Shown here: in pieces, positions 34,474-42,805 of the stretch | Layout of the letters: every line of letters begins with the position of its first letter | How positions within the stretch are numbered: the first letter of the stretch is position 1 | Notes under the pieces: model-generated | Databases searched by the model: none | What the model saw: the letters and a program-made list of their open reading frames with translations, nothing else | What the model was told of the DNA's origin: nothing | Program-made: the position numbers and the translations under genes | Source: Photobacterium ganghwense | GTDB taxonomy: Bacteria; Pseudomonadota; Gammaproteobacteria; Enterobacterales; Vibrionaceae | NCBI RefSeq assembly: GCF_003025595.1 | Contig: NZ_PYMI01000011.1 | Span: forward strand, 39,417 to 103,416 | Length of the DNA stretch: 64,000 nucleotides | Direction of reading: 5' to 3'

Positions 34474-34764
34474 ATGAACATTCGTCCTTTACATGACCGA
34501 GTTATCGTTGAGCGCCAGCAAGTGGAATCAAAATCAGCTGGTGGCATCGTTCTAACTGGTTCTGCAGCAGAAAAATCTACCCGCGGTAAAGTGCTTGCCG
34601 TTGGTAAAGGCCGCATTCTTGAAAACGGCACCGTGCAGCCACTGGACGTGAAAGTTGGTGATACTGTTATCTTTGCTGAAGGTTACGGTACTAAAACTGA
34701 GAAAATCGACGGTAAAGAAGTCCTGATCATGTCTGAAAACGACATCATGGCTATCGTTGAATAA
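34474..34764 (+). CDS. groS: Co-chaperonin GroES
   Basis: GroES is the 10-kDa lid of the GroEL chamber. The start MNIRPLHDRVIVER with CAGGAGAG upstream gives 96 aa; the frame is open 41 codons further upstream but that part is the promoter. The mobile loop (ESKSAGGIVLTGSAAEKS) that contacts GroEL is intact, and the protein ends SENDIMAIVE. It is followed after 41 bp by groL. Confidence 0.98.
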   Translation: MNIRPLHDRVIVERQQVESKSAGGIVLTGSAAEKSTRGKVLAVGKGRILENGTVQPLDVKVGDTVIFAEGYGTKTEKIDGKEVLIMSENDIMAIVE

Positions 34765-34805
34765 TCCGTTCACCTCGAATAAAGAATTAAGAAAGGAAGA
34801 CTGAC

Positions 34806-36449
34806 ATGGCAGCTAAAGACGTAAAATTTGGTAACGATGCCCGCATCAAAATGCTGGAAGGTGTCAACGTTCTGGCAGACGCAGTTAAAGTAACACTGGG
34901 CCCTAAAGGCCGTAACGTCGTACTGGACAAGTCGTTCGGTTCGCCAACCATCACTAAAGATGGTGTATCGGTAGCGCGTGAAATTGAACTGGAAGACAAG
35001 TTCCAGAACATGGGCGCACAGATGGTGAAAGAAGTTGCTTCTCAGGCGAATGACGCTGCGGGTGACGGTACAACGACTGCAACCGTTCTGGCTCAGGCTA
35101 TCGTGAACGAAGGTTTGAAAGCCGTTGCTGCGGGCATGAACCCAATGGATCTGAAGCGCGGTATCGACAAAGCCGTTGCGGCTGCAGTGGAAGAGCTGAA
35201 AGCGCTGTCTGTACCATGTGCTGACACCAAAGCGATCGCTCAGGTAGGTACTATCTCTGCGAACTCTGACGCAAGCGTGGGTAACATCATTGCTGAAGCA
35301 ATGGAAAAAGTTGGCCGCGACGGTGTTATCACTGTTGAAGAAGGTCAGGCTCTGCACGATGAGCTGGACGTGGTTGAAGGTATGCAGTTTGACCGCGGTT
35401 ACCTGTCACCTTACTTCATCAACAACCAGGAAGCGGGCAGCGTAGAGCTGGAAAACCCATTCATCCTGCTGGTTGACAAGAAAGTGTCTAACATTCGTGA
35501 ACTGCTGCCAACTCTGGAAGCCGTAGCGAAAGCTTCTCGTCCACTGCTGATCATTGCAGAAGACGTAGAAGGTGAAGCACTGGCTACGCTAGTAGTGAAC
35601 AACATGCGCGGTATCGTGAAAGTGGCTGCGGTTAAAGCACCTGGTTTCGGCGACCGTCGTAAAGCTATGCTGCAAGACATCGCAGTACTGACTGCAGGTA
35701 CTGTGATTTCTGAAGAAGTGGGTCTGGAGCTGGAAAAAGTTCAGCTGGAAGACCTGGGTCAGGCGAAGCGTATTTCTATCACCAAAGAAAACACCACCAT
35801 TATCGATGGTATTGGTGAAGAAGAGATGATTCAGGGCCGTGTTGCTCAGATTCGTCAGCAAATCGAAGACGCAACTTCAGACTACGACAAAGAAAAACTG
35901 CAAGAGCGTGTGGCTAAACTGGCTGGCGGCGTTGCGGTTATCAAAGTTGGCGCAGCAACTGAAGTTGAGATGAAAGAGAAGAAAGACCGCGTAGAAGATG
36001 CCCTGCACGCAACTCGTGCTGCGGTTGAAGAAGGCGTGGTTGCTGGTGGTGGTGTTGCCCTGATCCGTGCTGCTTCTAAAGTAGCGGGTGTTGAAGGTGA
36101 CAACGAAGATCAGAACGTAGGTGTTCGCGTTGCACTGCGTGCAATGGAAGCGCCTATCCGTCAGATCACGAAGAACGCCGGTGACGAAGAGTCAGTAGTC
36201 GCAAACCAGGTTAAAGCAGGTGAAGGTAACTACGGTTACAACGCTGCAACTGGTGAGTATGGCGACATGATCGAAATGGGTATCCTGGACCCAACAAAAG
36301 TAACGCGTTCTGCACTGCAATTCGCGGCTTCTGTTGCTGGCCTGATGATCACCACAGAAGCGATGGTGACGGACATGCCTGCGAAAGATGCACCATCAAT
36401 GCCTGATATGGGCGGCATGGGCATGGGCGGCATGGGCGGGATGATGTGA
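34806..36449 (+). CDS. groL: Chaperonin GroEL
   Basis: GroEL is the 60-kDa ATP-dependent folding chamber. The 547-aa protein begins MAAKDVKFGNDARIKMLEGV and ends in the flexible GGM repeat tail (GGMGMGGMGGMM). The ATP site DGTTTATVLAQ and VAGGGVALIRA are present. AGGAAG precedes the ATG. Codon choice is strongly biased, as in highly expressed genes. A hairpin lies about 110 bp downstream and the group II intron begins 290 bp after the stop. Confidence 0.99.
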   Translation: MAAKDVKFGNDARIKMLEGVNVLADAVKVTLGPKGRNVVLDKSFGSPTITKDGVSVAREIELEDKFQNMGAQMVKEVASQANDAAGDGTTTATVLAQAIVNEGLKAVAAGMNPMDLKRGIDKAVAAAVEELKALSVPCADTKAIAQVGTISANSDASVGNIIAEAMEKVGRDGVITVEEGQALHDELDVVEGMQFDRGYLSPYFINNQEAGSVELENPFILLVDKKVSNIRELLPTLEAVAKASRPLLIIAEDVEGEALATLVVNNMRGIVKVAAVKAPGFGDRRKAMLQDIAVLTAGTVISEEVGLELEKVQLEDLGQAKRISITKENTTIIDGIGEEEMIQGRVAQIRQQIEDATSDYDKEKLQERVAKLAGGVAVIKVGAATEVEMKEKKDRVEDALHATRAAVEEGVVAGGGVALIRAASKVAGVEGDNEDQNVGVRVALRAMEAPIRQITKNAGDEESVVANQVKAGEGNYGYNAATGEYGDMIEMGILDPTKVTRSALQFAASVAGLMITTEAMVTDMPAKDAPSMPDMGGMGMGGMGGMM

Positions 36450-36560
36450 TGCGACGAGAGTCGCGCAGGTAGCTAGCCTGACTGGGTTACAGCCGAAGTG
36501 AATACTAACTTAATGTGGTATTCATTCCCCTCCAGTAGAAAATAGCATTTCGATAAAAAC

Positions 36561-36595
36561 CCGATATTCGGGCTTACTCTAAGCCCGAATATCGG
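36561..36595 (+). terminator. Hairpin downstream of groEL
   Basis: CCGATATTCGGGCTT and AAGCCCGAATATCGG are perfect 15-bp complements around a 5-nt loop, followed by TCTCCTTA. It is a likely groESL terminator, although the T tract is weak. Confidence 0.65.
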
Positions 36596-37651
36596 TCTCC
36601 TTATGGAGTCTGATTTCAGGTATGGGTGTAAGCTCATATCTCTGCCTTTCTTGTGAGATATACATTGAAGCATTCCGTTTTTTGGGTCTGTGATGTAATG
36701 GGATTATTCGTGTCTATATCGAAGGCTTGGCACCTGCCGGTGTGAAGCTGTGTCTGATGATTGTTCCACAATAACCGACAGCGAAAGTAACGCGCTGAAC
36801 GTTATTGAGCGGAACCTGTTATGCAACTAACAGTAGCCTAAGGGTAGTGCGTCGCTGGTAACGGCGGGGTTCGAAGCTCCCTGACAATGTACCCCCATTT
36901 CGATGGTTAATTCTCACTGTGAGGTGAGGATGGAGATATTGCCAATAGCAGGTGATTGAGGGGCTAGGCTGAATTATATGGTTAACATACGTGAACTGCT
37001 AACAAGCACCGTCAGCCGCGACGAGCGTAATGCTATTGTTGTGGGGAATTTTCATCTATGAAAGCTTCAACACTGACGCTCTAACCAAAAGGTACGGGAT
37101 CGGCTATTCCTCTTACATCTGGGAATACGTTGCCATTAAGATCTCCGGTGTATTGGCAGAACCTAAGTAATTCGTGTCATCGGCATGGAACTCGGAAAAC
37201 CTGTATCTCTGCCCTGTTATTTACATTGATAGGGCAGGCGAACCGCAAGGAACGCTGTTGGGGGTGCAGGCATGGGAGGTTGGAAAAAGCGAATGCTGCT
37301 CTGTAACGGAGCAGATAGAGGGTTAAAGGTTCCTTCACCGGAAACGGTGCCCACTTCCAACTGGTCTTTAATGGTGTGAAAACAGGTAAAGCCTTTTATT
37401 CACATAGCGTTGTAACTGCATTAATTCTGCGGTCATCTAACTATTAGATGACGTTCAAGCTCCTTCTGTGAATCCATCACGTGAAGACCTTGACGTAGAG
37501 TGGGTGTCAGTATTTGGTGAGCTCAGTCCACTTTCAGTGGAACCTGAAGCTCTACATTTTGAAACCTCACAGGGTAAACTTTTTGCCCTGTGGGGCATAA
37601 GTGCGTCTTGTGGGTTTCATTAACAACTAAACGTTAATGGAGGAAAGCAAG

Positions 37652-39328
37652 GTGCATACTTCGATGAAAATGGAAGTGTCTGCATCCTCCCACGAAGCGG
37701 AACAATGGCACAGTATTAACTGGGAGCTGATGTATCGCAGAGTGAGAGGGCTACAGGTACGGATCGCTAAGGCAACGGAAAAGTCTGACTGGCGACAGGT
37801 CAAGCGCCTGCAACGCATGTTAACTCGATCGTTTGCTGCCAAGGTGATCGCTATTCGGCGAGTCACCGAAAACAGAGGTAAAAACACCCCAGGTGTAGAT
37901 CAGGAAACCTGGAATACTCCTGCTTTGAAATGGGAAGCAATAAACAAACTGAAGCGTAAGGGCTACCAGCCTAAACCGCTAAGGCGAGTCTATATACCGA
38001 AAGCCAACGGGAAGAGAAGACCGCTGGGGATTCCGACAATGCGTGATAGGGCGATGCAGGCACTCTACCTGTTAGCACTAGAGCCTGTCTCGGAAACTAC
38101 AGCTGATCGTAATTCCTATGGTTTCCGTCCCAATCGCTCTTGTGCTGATGCGATCGAACAATGCTTCGTGAACCTCAGTCGTAAGGCTAGTGCCCAATGG
38201 GTGCTTGAAGGCGACATCAAAGGGTGTTTTGACTTTATTGGCCATGATTGGCTCATCGCGAATATCCCGATGGATAAAGCGGTACTCAAGAAATGGCTGA
38301 AAGCTGGATTTATGGAATCCGGAAAGTTAAATCCAACGGAATCTGGTACACCACAAGGAGGAATTATTTCTCCAGTGTTGGCCAACATGACACTTGATGG
38401 CTTGGAAGAGGTACTCGAATCCCATTTTGGGAAAAAGAATACCAAAGCAAGCTATAAAACCAAGGTCAATTATGTGCGTTATGCAGATGACTTTATTATT
38501 ACCGGCATTTCCAAAGAATTGCTGGAACATGAAGTCTTACCTATTGTGAAAGTCTTTATGGCAGAGCGGGGACTGCAACTGTCAGCTGAAAAAACGCTGA
38601 TAACGCACATTGAAGATGGATTTGATTTCCTAGGGCAGAATTTACGTAAATACAACGGCAAGATGTTAATCAAGCCGTCAAATAAAAACGTAAAGGCGTT
38701 TCTGCGCAACATACGAGACTATCTTAACTGTCATAAAACGGTTCCGGCATCGGCAGTCATTGCCAAGCTGAATCCGATGATCCGAGGGTGGTGTAATTAT
38801 CACCGTTGGATCTGTGCTAGTGAGGCATTCAAATATGTGGATTACCGGATCTGGAAAATGTTATGGCAGTGGTGTCGTCGTATCCATTCCAATCGCCGCA
38901 AACGCTGGATTAAAGATAAATACTTTAAAACGGTTGGTAAAAGGAATTGGGTATTCAGCGCACCAAGACTGAACGGGGACGAGGGTCACTATCGCTTGCT
39001 TAGTGCGGCGAAAGTGAAAATTGATAAACATGTGAAAATTCGGGCAACAGCGAATTGTTATCTACCGGAAGACGAACAATATTTTGAACGTCTGAAGATG
39101 CAAAGGCTTAAAAAGTCTTTAGCGGGAAACATGAAGTTGTGGAAAATTGTTGAAAGACAGGACTTTAAATGTACTGTTTGCAGCCAGCAGTTTAATTCTA
39201 AGGATGATTGGGATGTTCATCATATCATTCGAAGAGTTGATGGCGGCTCAGACAATAGCTCGAACTTGATGGTGTTGCATATTAATTGTCATAGACAGGT
39301 TCATTCTAAACAATTCATGATGGCCTAG
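37652..39328 (+). CDS. ltrA: Group II intron reverse transcriptase/maturase with HNH endonuclease (558 aa)
   Basis: This intron-encoded protein splices the intron and copies it into new sites. The reverse-transcriptase core starts after RVYIPKANGKRRPLGIPT and contains the catalytic YADD in NYVRYADDFIITG. A maturase (X) domain follows around residues 370-450, and a C-terminal HNH nuclease carries CTVC...WDVHHIIRRVDGG...LHINCHRQVH. The frame is open from an ATG at 37637, but GGAGG at 37639-37643 is correctly spaced for the GTG at 37652, so I chose that. All domains look intact, so the intron could be active. Confidence 0.93.
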   Translation: MHTSMKMEVSASSHEAEQWHSINWELMYRRVRGLQVRIAKATEKSDWRQVKRLQRMLTRSFAAKVIAIRRVTENRGKNTPGVDQETWNTPALKWEAINKLKRKGYQPKPLRRVYIPKANGKRRPLGIPTMRDRAMQALYLLALEPVSETTADRNSYGFRPNRSCADAIEQCFVNLSRKASAQWVLEGDIKGCFDFIGHDWLIANIPMDKAVLKKWLKAGFMESGKLNPTESGTPQGGIISPVLANMTLDGLEEVLESHFGKKNTKASYKTKVNYVRYADDFIITGISKELLEHEVLPIVKVFMAERGLQLSAEKTLITHIEDGFDFLGQNLRKYNGKMLIKPSNKNVKAFLRNIRDYLNCHKTVPASAVIAKLNPMIRGWCNYHRWICASEAFKYVDYRIWKMLWQWCRRIHSNRRKRWIKDKYFKTVGKRNWVFSAPRLNGDEGHYRLLSAAKVKIDKHVKIRATANCYLPEDEQYFERLKMQRLKKSLAGNMKLWKIVERQDFKCTVCSQQFNSKDDWDVHHIIRRVDGGSDNSSNLMVLHINCHRQVHSKQFMMA

Positions 39329-39366
39329 TTACTTTAGTTATTCATGAATAGTTGATGGAGTGTTTA

Positions 39367-39777
39367 ATGGAAATTTTTAAGTCCCTATTACCCGTCTTCT
39401 CCTTAGTCATTGGTTCAATACTGACATATTACTTTGGTATTAAATCCAAAAGAGGAGAGTCGGCCTTGAAATACAAGGAAGAACAATACGCGAAACTACT
39501 CATTAAGCTTCAGGGCTTTGTTGGTCAAACAGCGAATGTTGAGACTAAAAAAGAGTTTTTCGAAGAGCAGTACAAGTCTTGGCTCTACTGCTCCGATGAA
39601 GTGATTGAAGCAATTAATGAAATGGTCTCGTTGGTTATTGAAAATAAAGGGGATGTTCCTGATCCTGAGGAAGGTCAAAGAGTTATTGGCAATATTGTTG
39701 TTGCAATGAGGAAAGACCTGTATGGCAAGACTAAGCTGGGCCATAAGTCGTTTACTTATACTGATGTAATCGGATAG
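39367..39777 (+). CDS. Intron-borne cargo protein, membrane-anchored, unknown function (136 aa)
   Basis: The gene lies inside the intron between the maturase stop and domain V. GGAG six bases before the ATG at 39367 supports the start; TTG and ATG codons slightly upstream are less well placed. The protein has one N-terminal membrane helix (about residues 3-22, FKSLLPVFSLVIGSILTYYF), then a basic KSKR and a soluble helical domain rich in Glu and Lys. Its C-terminus is MRKDLYGKTKLGHKSFTYTD. I do not recognise the family. Extra genes in group II introns are unusual. Possible roles are a host-benefit trait or a defence or competition factor, without evidence for either. Confidence 0.75.
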   Translation: MEIFKSLLPVFSLVIGSILTYYFGIKSKRGESALKYKEEQYAKLLIKLQGFVGQTANVETKKEFFEEQYKSWLYCSDEVIEAINEMVSLVIENKGDVPDPEEGQRVIGNIVVAMRKDLYGKTKLGHKSFTYTDVIG

Positions 39778-39824
39778 TTTATTCTGTTTCCGACTCAAAA
39801 TTTTATTTGAGTTTATAAAGGCTT

Positions 39825-39858
39825 GAGCCGTATGCGGGGAAACTCGCACGTACGGTTC
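39825..39858 (+). ncRNA. Group II intron domain V
   Basis: This is the 34-nt catalytic hairpin: it begins GAGCCGTATG with the AGC triad, has a GAAA tetraloop in GGGGAAACTC, a two-base bulge, and ends CGTACGGTTC. It is the most conserved intron part and is intact. Confidence 0.95.
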
Positions 39859-39924
39859 TTAGGGGGCGGCGGTACAGTAATGCTCTGCTGCTACCCGACA
39901 TTTAATTCACTGTCCAGTGTTGCT

Positions 39925-39955
39925 AAAAACGGAGGCTTAACGCCTCCGTTTTTTT
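39925..39955 (+). terminator. Terminator just after the intron
   Basis: AACGGAGGC and GCCTCCGTT form a perfect 9-bp stem with a 5-nt loop and seven T residues. It begins 26 bp after the intron end, so it belongs to the pre-intron locus downstream of groEL. Confidence 0.88.
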
Positions 39956-40184
39956 ATGTCTGCTGGAGTATACCGGCTGATTGTAGCTTTCCCTTCATCC
40001 CACGGCTTGCCGTCTGTGTCTCCTGTGATTCTCGCGTTTTCGGAATGGCTGTCTTTTTGTAGCCTTTTCTTTGCTTGAAAAACTCATTGTGTTCACCGGT
40101 ATCTGAGCTGGCCCTGTGTGGCCTGAGTTCAGTGTGCCTCAACGCAGCTAGGCAGAAACGCCAATCATTCTGCCATCCAGCTCG

Positions 40185-40320
40185 TCAGGAAAATTGCTGG
40201 AAAACCTGTACGTTAATTTATTTATTTAAAAACAACAGCTTGAAGCTATACATTCGTTGGTTTTTATTTGGTGTGGAATGTGGGTGGCTTTTTGCTGTCA
40301 TTTCCATAAAAAGCTGTACA
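40185..40320 (+). repeat. 136-bp repeat, copy A
   Basis: It begins TCAGGAAAATTGCTGG, has a first motif AAAACCTGTACG and a terminal motif AAAAAGCTGTACA; their CTG steps are 108 bp apart. GGCTTTTTGCTG before the terminal motif can pair with AAAAAG. The first motif is the most diverged of the four copies. Confidence 0.7.
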
Positions 40321-40393
40321 AAAGCGTGTTGTGGTTGAACAGTTGCACGTTGAGTGAAGAGAGGACTGCGCTAAATTGGCCGAGTGAGTTTAC

Positions 40394-40529
40394 TCAGGAA
40401 AAAGCCGAAAAAGCTGTACGTTATAAAAACATCAATAAAATCATAATTTTGTTTGGTTTATCCTATCGTTTCTAAAAAGGGAAATAGAATGGTGAGCTTT
40501 TTGCTGTTTTTATATAAAAAAGCTGAACA
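40394..40529 (+). repeat. 136-bp repeat, copy B
   Basis: It begins TCAGGAAAAAGCCG, with first motif AAAAAGCTGTACG and terminal motif AAAAAGCTGAACA 109 bp later. AGCTTTTTGCTG lies before the terminal motif and can form a hairpin with it. It starts 209 bp after copy A. Confidence 0.75.
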
Positions 40530-40599
40530 TGGGTTTGGAAAGGCATCCTGAACAGGAAGTCAGGTGGGTATCGCCGATGAAGAACCTAGGAGGGGTTTA

Positions 40600-40735
40600 T
40601 CAGGAAAAAAGCCAGAAAAGCTGCACGCTTTAAAAACCATTTAAAAACAATAGCTTATGCGTTTACTTGGTGGGACTGATTACAGGGTGTGAATTTGTAC
40701 AGCTTTTCCGTGTTCATGTCTTTAAAAGCTGCACA
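40600..40735 (+). repeat. 136-bp repeat, copy C
   Basis: It begins TCAGGAAAAAAGCCAG, with first motif GAAAAGCTGCACG and terminal motif AAAAGCTGCACA 108 bp later. An inverted motif TGTACAGCTTTT lies 15 bp before the terminal one, giving a 12-bp stem with one G-T pair. It starts 206 bp after copy B. Confidence 0.75.
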
Positions 40736-40916
40736 TTCGATCGTGCCGGCGATGCCGTAAAAAAGCGGTGAAGTAAAAAGCTGTACGTCGGTTTGGAACA
40801 AATTGGCGAGGGGATAAACCTCAGGAATCCTCAGAATTAAGCGATCAGGCTTTTATAAGCGCAAAACCTTTTAGCGCGATACCTTCTAAGCTCGCCTACG
40901 TTGGGAGATATAAGCG

Positions 40917-41423
40917 TTAAGGCTGATCCGACTCCGCCGCCTGGTGCCGTTTCATCTTTTTGCGTTGCTGGCGATCGCTCAGATGGGCATGGACACCATT
41001 GCGCAGAAAACGCAGACTGTTTTCCAGTTTATCGACACCCAGCAGGATGGCGACAACCAGTCCGGTCATGATCACTGCGGTCTGCCCATAATCGAGGCCG
41101 ATGGTAATCCCAAGGGCTGCCAGCATCCAGATTACGGCGGCCGATGTGACCCCATGTACCTGACCATCACGATTCATCATCACCCCGGCGCCCAGAAAAC
41201 CGATCCCGGTGATGACTTGCGCCAGTACCCGCGAAATATCGGCATTGTTTACCGACAAGGTTTCCCCCAAGGTAATGAAACAGTAAGTCCCGAGCACAAT
41301 CAGGGTGGAAGTACGAATCCCGACCGGTTTGCCGCGAACTTGTCGCTCAAAACCAATCACTGCCCCGCAGATGGCACATTGCAAAATGGCAGGCCAGGTA
41401 AACGGGTCAATATCAGGCCACAT
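40917..41423 (-). CDS. MgtC/SapB family membrane protein (168 aa)
   Basis: This is a small inner-membrane protein of four to five helices (about residues 10-130) with the family motifs GAVIGFERQVRGKPVGIRT and VITGIGFLGAGVMMNRDG. MgtC proteins help bacteria grow at low magnesium and in hosts, in Salmonella by acting on ATP synthase or phosphate uptake. Many marine relatives lack the C-terminal ACT-like domain, and this one ends in a short basic tail, so its role may be different. GGAG precedes the ATG. It stands alone downstream of the repeat cluster. Confidence 0.9.
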   Translation of the reverse strand: MWPDIDPFTWPAILQCAICGAVIGFERQVRGKPVGIRTSTLIVLGTYCFITLGETLSVNNADISRVLAQVITGIGFLGAGVMMNRDGQVHGVTSAAVIWMLAALGITIGLDYGQTAVIMTGLVVAILLGVDKLENSLRFLRNGVHAHLSDRQQRKKMKRHQAAESDQP

Positions 41424-41464
41424 GGGCGGTTATCTCCAAAAAAGTAAAGTAGAAAGCTTATGTT

Positions 41465-41490
41465 AGAAAAAAACAGCCCGGAGGCTGTTT
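41465..41490 (-). terminator. rimK terminator
   Basis: AAACAGCC and GGCTGTTT pair around CGGA and are followed by seven T residues on the minus strand. It lies about 70 bp after the rimK stop. Confidence 0.8.
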
Positions 41491-41500
41491 AGTTTTCCTT

Positions 41501-41524
41501 GCCAGTATGGTTGTCCATACTGGC
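41501..41524. other. Second perfect hairpin after rimK
   Basis: GCCAGTATGG and CCATACTGGC form a 10-bp stem with a 4-nt loop, placed between the rimK stop and its terminator. It has no T tract and may stabilise the transcript end. Confidence 0.6.
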
Positions 41525-41559
41525 AGGTAAATATGTGATCTTGATGACTTGGAGTCAGA

Positions 41560-42462
41560 TCACTGATGCATGTGGTGACGCATGCGACGACCGGCATTTT
41601 TTTCGATGTATTCGACAATCATGCCAGCAATGTCTTTACCGGTTGCCGTTTCAATGCCTTCCAGGCCTGGGGATGAGTTGACTTCCATCACCAGCGGACC
41701 ACGGTTTGACCGTAGTAGATCGACACCAGCAACACTCAGTCCCATCGCCTTGGCTGCTGCCACGGCAGTTCTGCGTTCTTCCGGCGTTATACGGATCAGG
41801 GAGGCACTGCCGCCACGGTGAAGGTTAGAGCGGAACTCACCTTCAACAGCCTGACGCTTCATTGAGGCAATAACTTTATCGCCAATAACAAAGCAGCGAA
41901 TATCTGCGCCACCGGCTTCTCTGATGTACTCCTGAATCATGATGTTGGCTTTCAGACCCATGAAGGCTTCGATAACACTCTCTGCCGCTTTTTGGGTTTC
42001 CGCCAGTACCACACCTATGCCTTGGGTACCTTCCAGCAATTTGATCACCAGTGGAGCACCGCCGACCATTTTGATCAGGTCTGGGATGTCATCCGGTTTG
42101 CTGGCAAAGCCGGTAATTGGCATACCGACTCCCTTGCGGCTAAGTAGCTGCAGGGAGCGAAGCTTATCCCGTGAACGTGTAATCGCGATGGATTGGTTTA
42201 CAGAGAATACATCCATCATTTCAAACTGACGTAACACCGAACAACCGAAGAAGGTAATGTCGGCGCCAATGCGCGGAATAATGGCATCAAACCCGGTCAG
42301 GTCCTGACCTTCAAAATGAATAGAGGGTTTTACTGAGTTGATATTCATGTAACAACGCAGGGCATTTATGACCACGGCTTCATGGCCACGCGCTTCAATG
42401 GCTTCGCACAGACGTCGGGTAGAGTACAGCTTGTCGTTCTGGGAAAGGATGCCAATTTTCAT
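41560..42462 (-). CDS. rimK: Ribosomal protein S6 modification enzyme RimK
   Basis: RimK is an ATP-grasp ligase that adds glutamate residues to the C-terminus of ribosomal protein S6. The 300-aa length is standard. Motifs are MKIGILSQNDKLYSTRRLCE, the ATP-grasp stretches PLVIKLLEGTQGIGVVLAET and VIGDKVIASMKRQAVEGEFR, and metal-binding VMEVNSSPGLEGIE. The gene is monocistronic by appearance, with its own terminator. Unit D of the 136-bp repeat lies about 210 bp upstream of its start. Confidence 0.96.
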   Translation of the reverse strand: MKIGILSQNDKLYSTRRLCEAIEARGHEAVVINALRCYMNINSVKPSIHFEGQDLTGFDAIIPRIGADITFFGCSVLRQFEMMDVFSVNQSIAITRSRDKLRSLQLLSRKGVGMPITGFASKPDDIPDLIKMVGGAPLVIKLLEGTQGIGVVLAETQKAAESVIEAFMGLKANIMIQEYIREAGGADIRCFVIGDKVIASMKRQAVEGEFRSNLHRGGSASLIRITPEERRTAVAAAKAMGLSVAGVDLLRSNRGPLVMEVNSSPGLEGIETATGKDIAGMIVEYIEKNAGRRMRHHMHQ

Positions 42463-42670
42463 GTCGATTCTCGTTAAATGGTATTGATTATAGACTGTGT
42501 ACGGGAAGTTTGGCTGTCTTCTCGTCAGCAGGATGGAGCGGGACTATGCGCCTCATCGTGCTAAAAAGCGAGCGATTTGACCATGATCTTTTTTTATCGT
42601 GACAAGTCAATGTGTTTATTATCTTACCACCTTTAAGTCTATAGTAACCCACTGGGTTACCATGTGTTTT

Positions 42671-42805
42671 CAATGGAAAAAGCTGGAAAAGCTGCACGAA
42701 AAAATAATGATTTAAATTCAAAGGTTTATTGCTATTTTTTGGTGTTTTTATTCATGTGCTTATTTTGATCGCAAAAAAGCTAGTTTTTTAATAAAAAGCT
42801 GTACG
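42671..42805 (+). repeat. 136-bp repeat, copy D (separate location)
   Basis: It begins CAATGGAAAAAGCTGG with first motif GAAAAGCTGCACG and terminal motif AAAAAGCTGTACG, CTG steps 107 bp apart. It lies about 1.9 kb from the cluster, beyond mgtC and rimK, in the same orientation. Its central part is AT-rich and diverged from the other copies. Confidence 0.7.

Larger units (their letters stand above)
36740..39899 (+). mobile_element. Complete group II intron, about 3160 bp
   Basis: The 5' end GTGTG(AAGC) fits the GUGYG consensus. A 34-nt domain V lies at 39825-39858. It is followed by a domain VI stem (about 39862-39892) whose only unpaired base is A39893. Taking the end as ...CCCGAC, this branch adenosine is the seventh base from the 3' end, and the intron ends in AY as required. 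Domain IV holds a maturase gene and a second gene. The seven bases before the 5' end (CCTGCCG) can pair with CGGCGGG at 36862-36868, a tentative IBS1/EBS1 contact. The class looks chloroplast-like by the maturase sequence. Confidence 0.88.
39901..40916. other. About 1-kb non-coding region with a repeat cluster
   Basis: After the intron end and a terminator, the stretch up to mgtC has no credible gene. It contains three copies of a 136-bp repeat (40185-40320, 40394-40529, 40600-40735) and one orphan motif AAAAAGCTGTACG at 40775-40787. Confidence 0.7.

Noticed and set aside
36740..39899. Class C (terminator-targeting) group II intron
   Set aside because: It lies after a terminator, but class C maturases lack the HNH domain that is clearly present here.
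40185..40735. CRISPR array
   Set aside because: Units are 136 bp and only partly conserved, with roughly 70-bp gaps and no cas genes; the repeats do not behave like CRISPR repeats.
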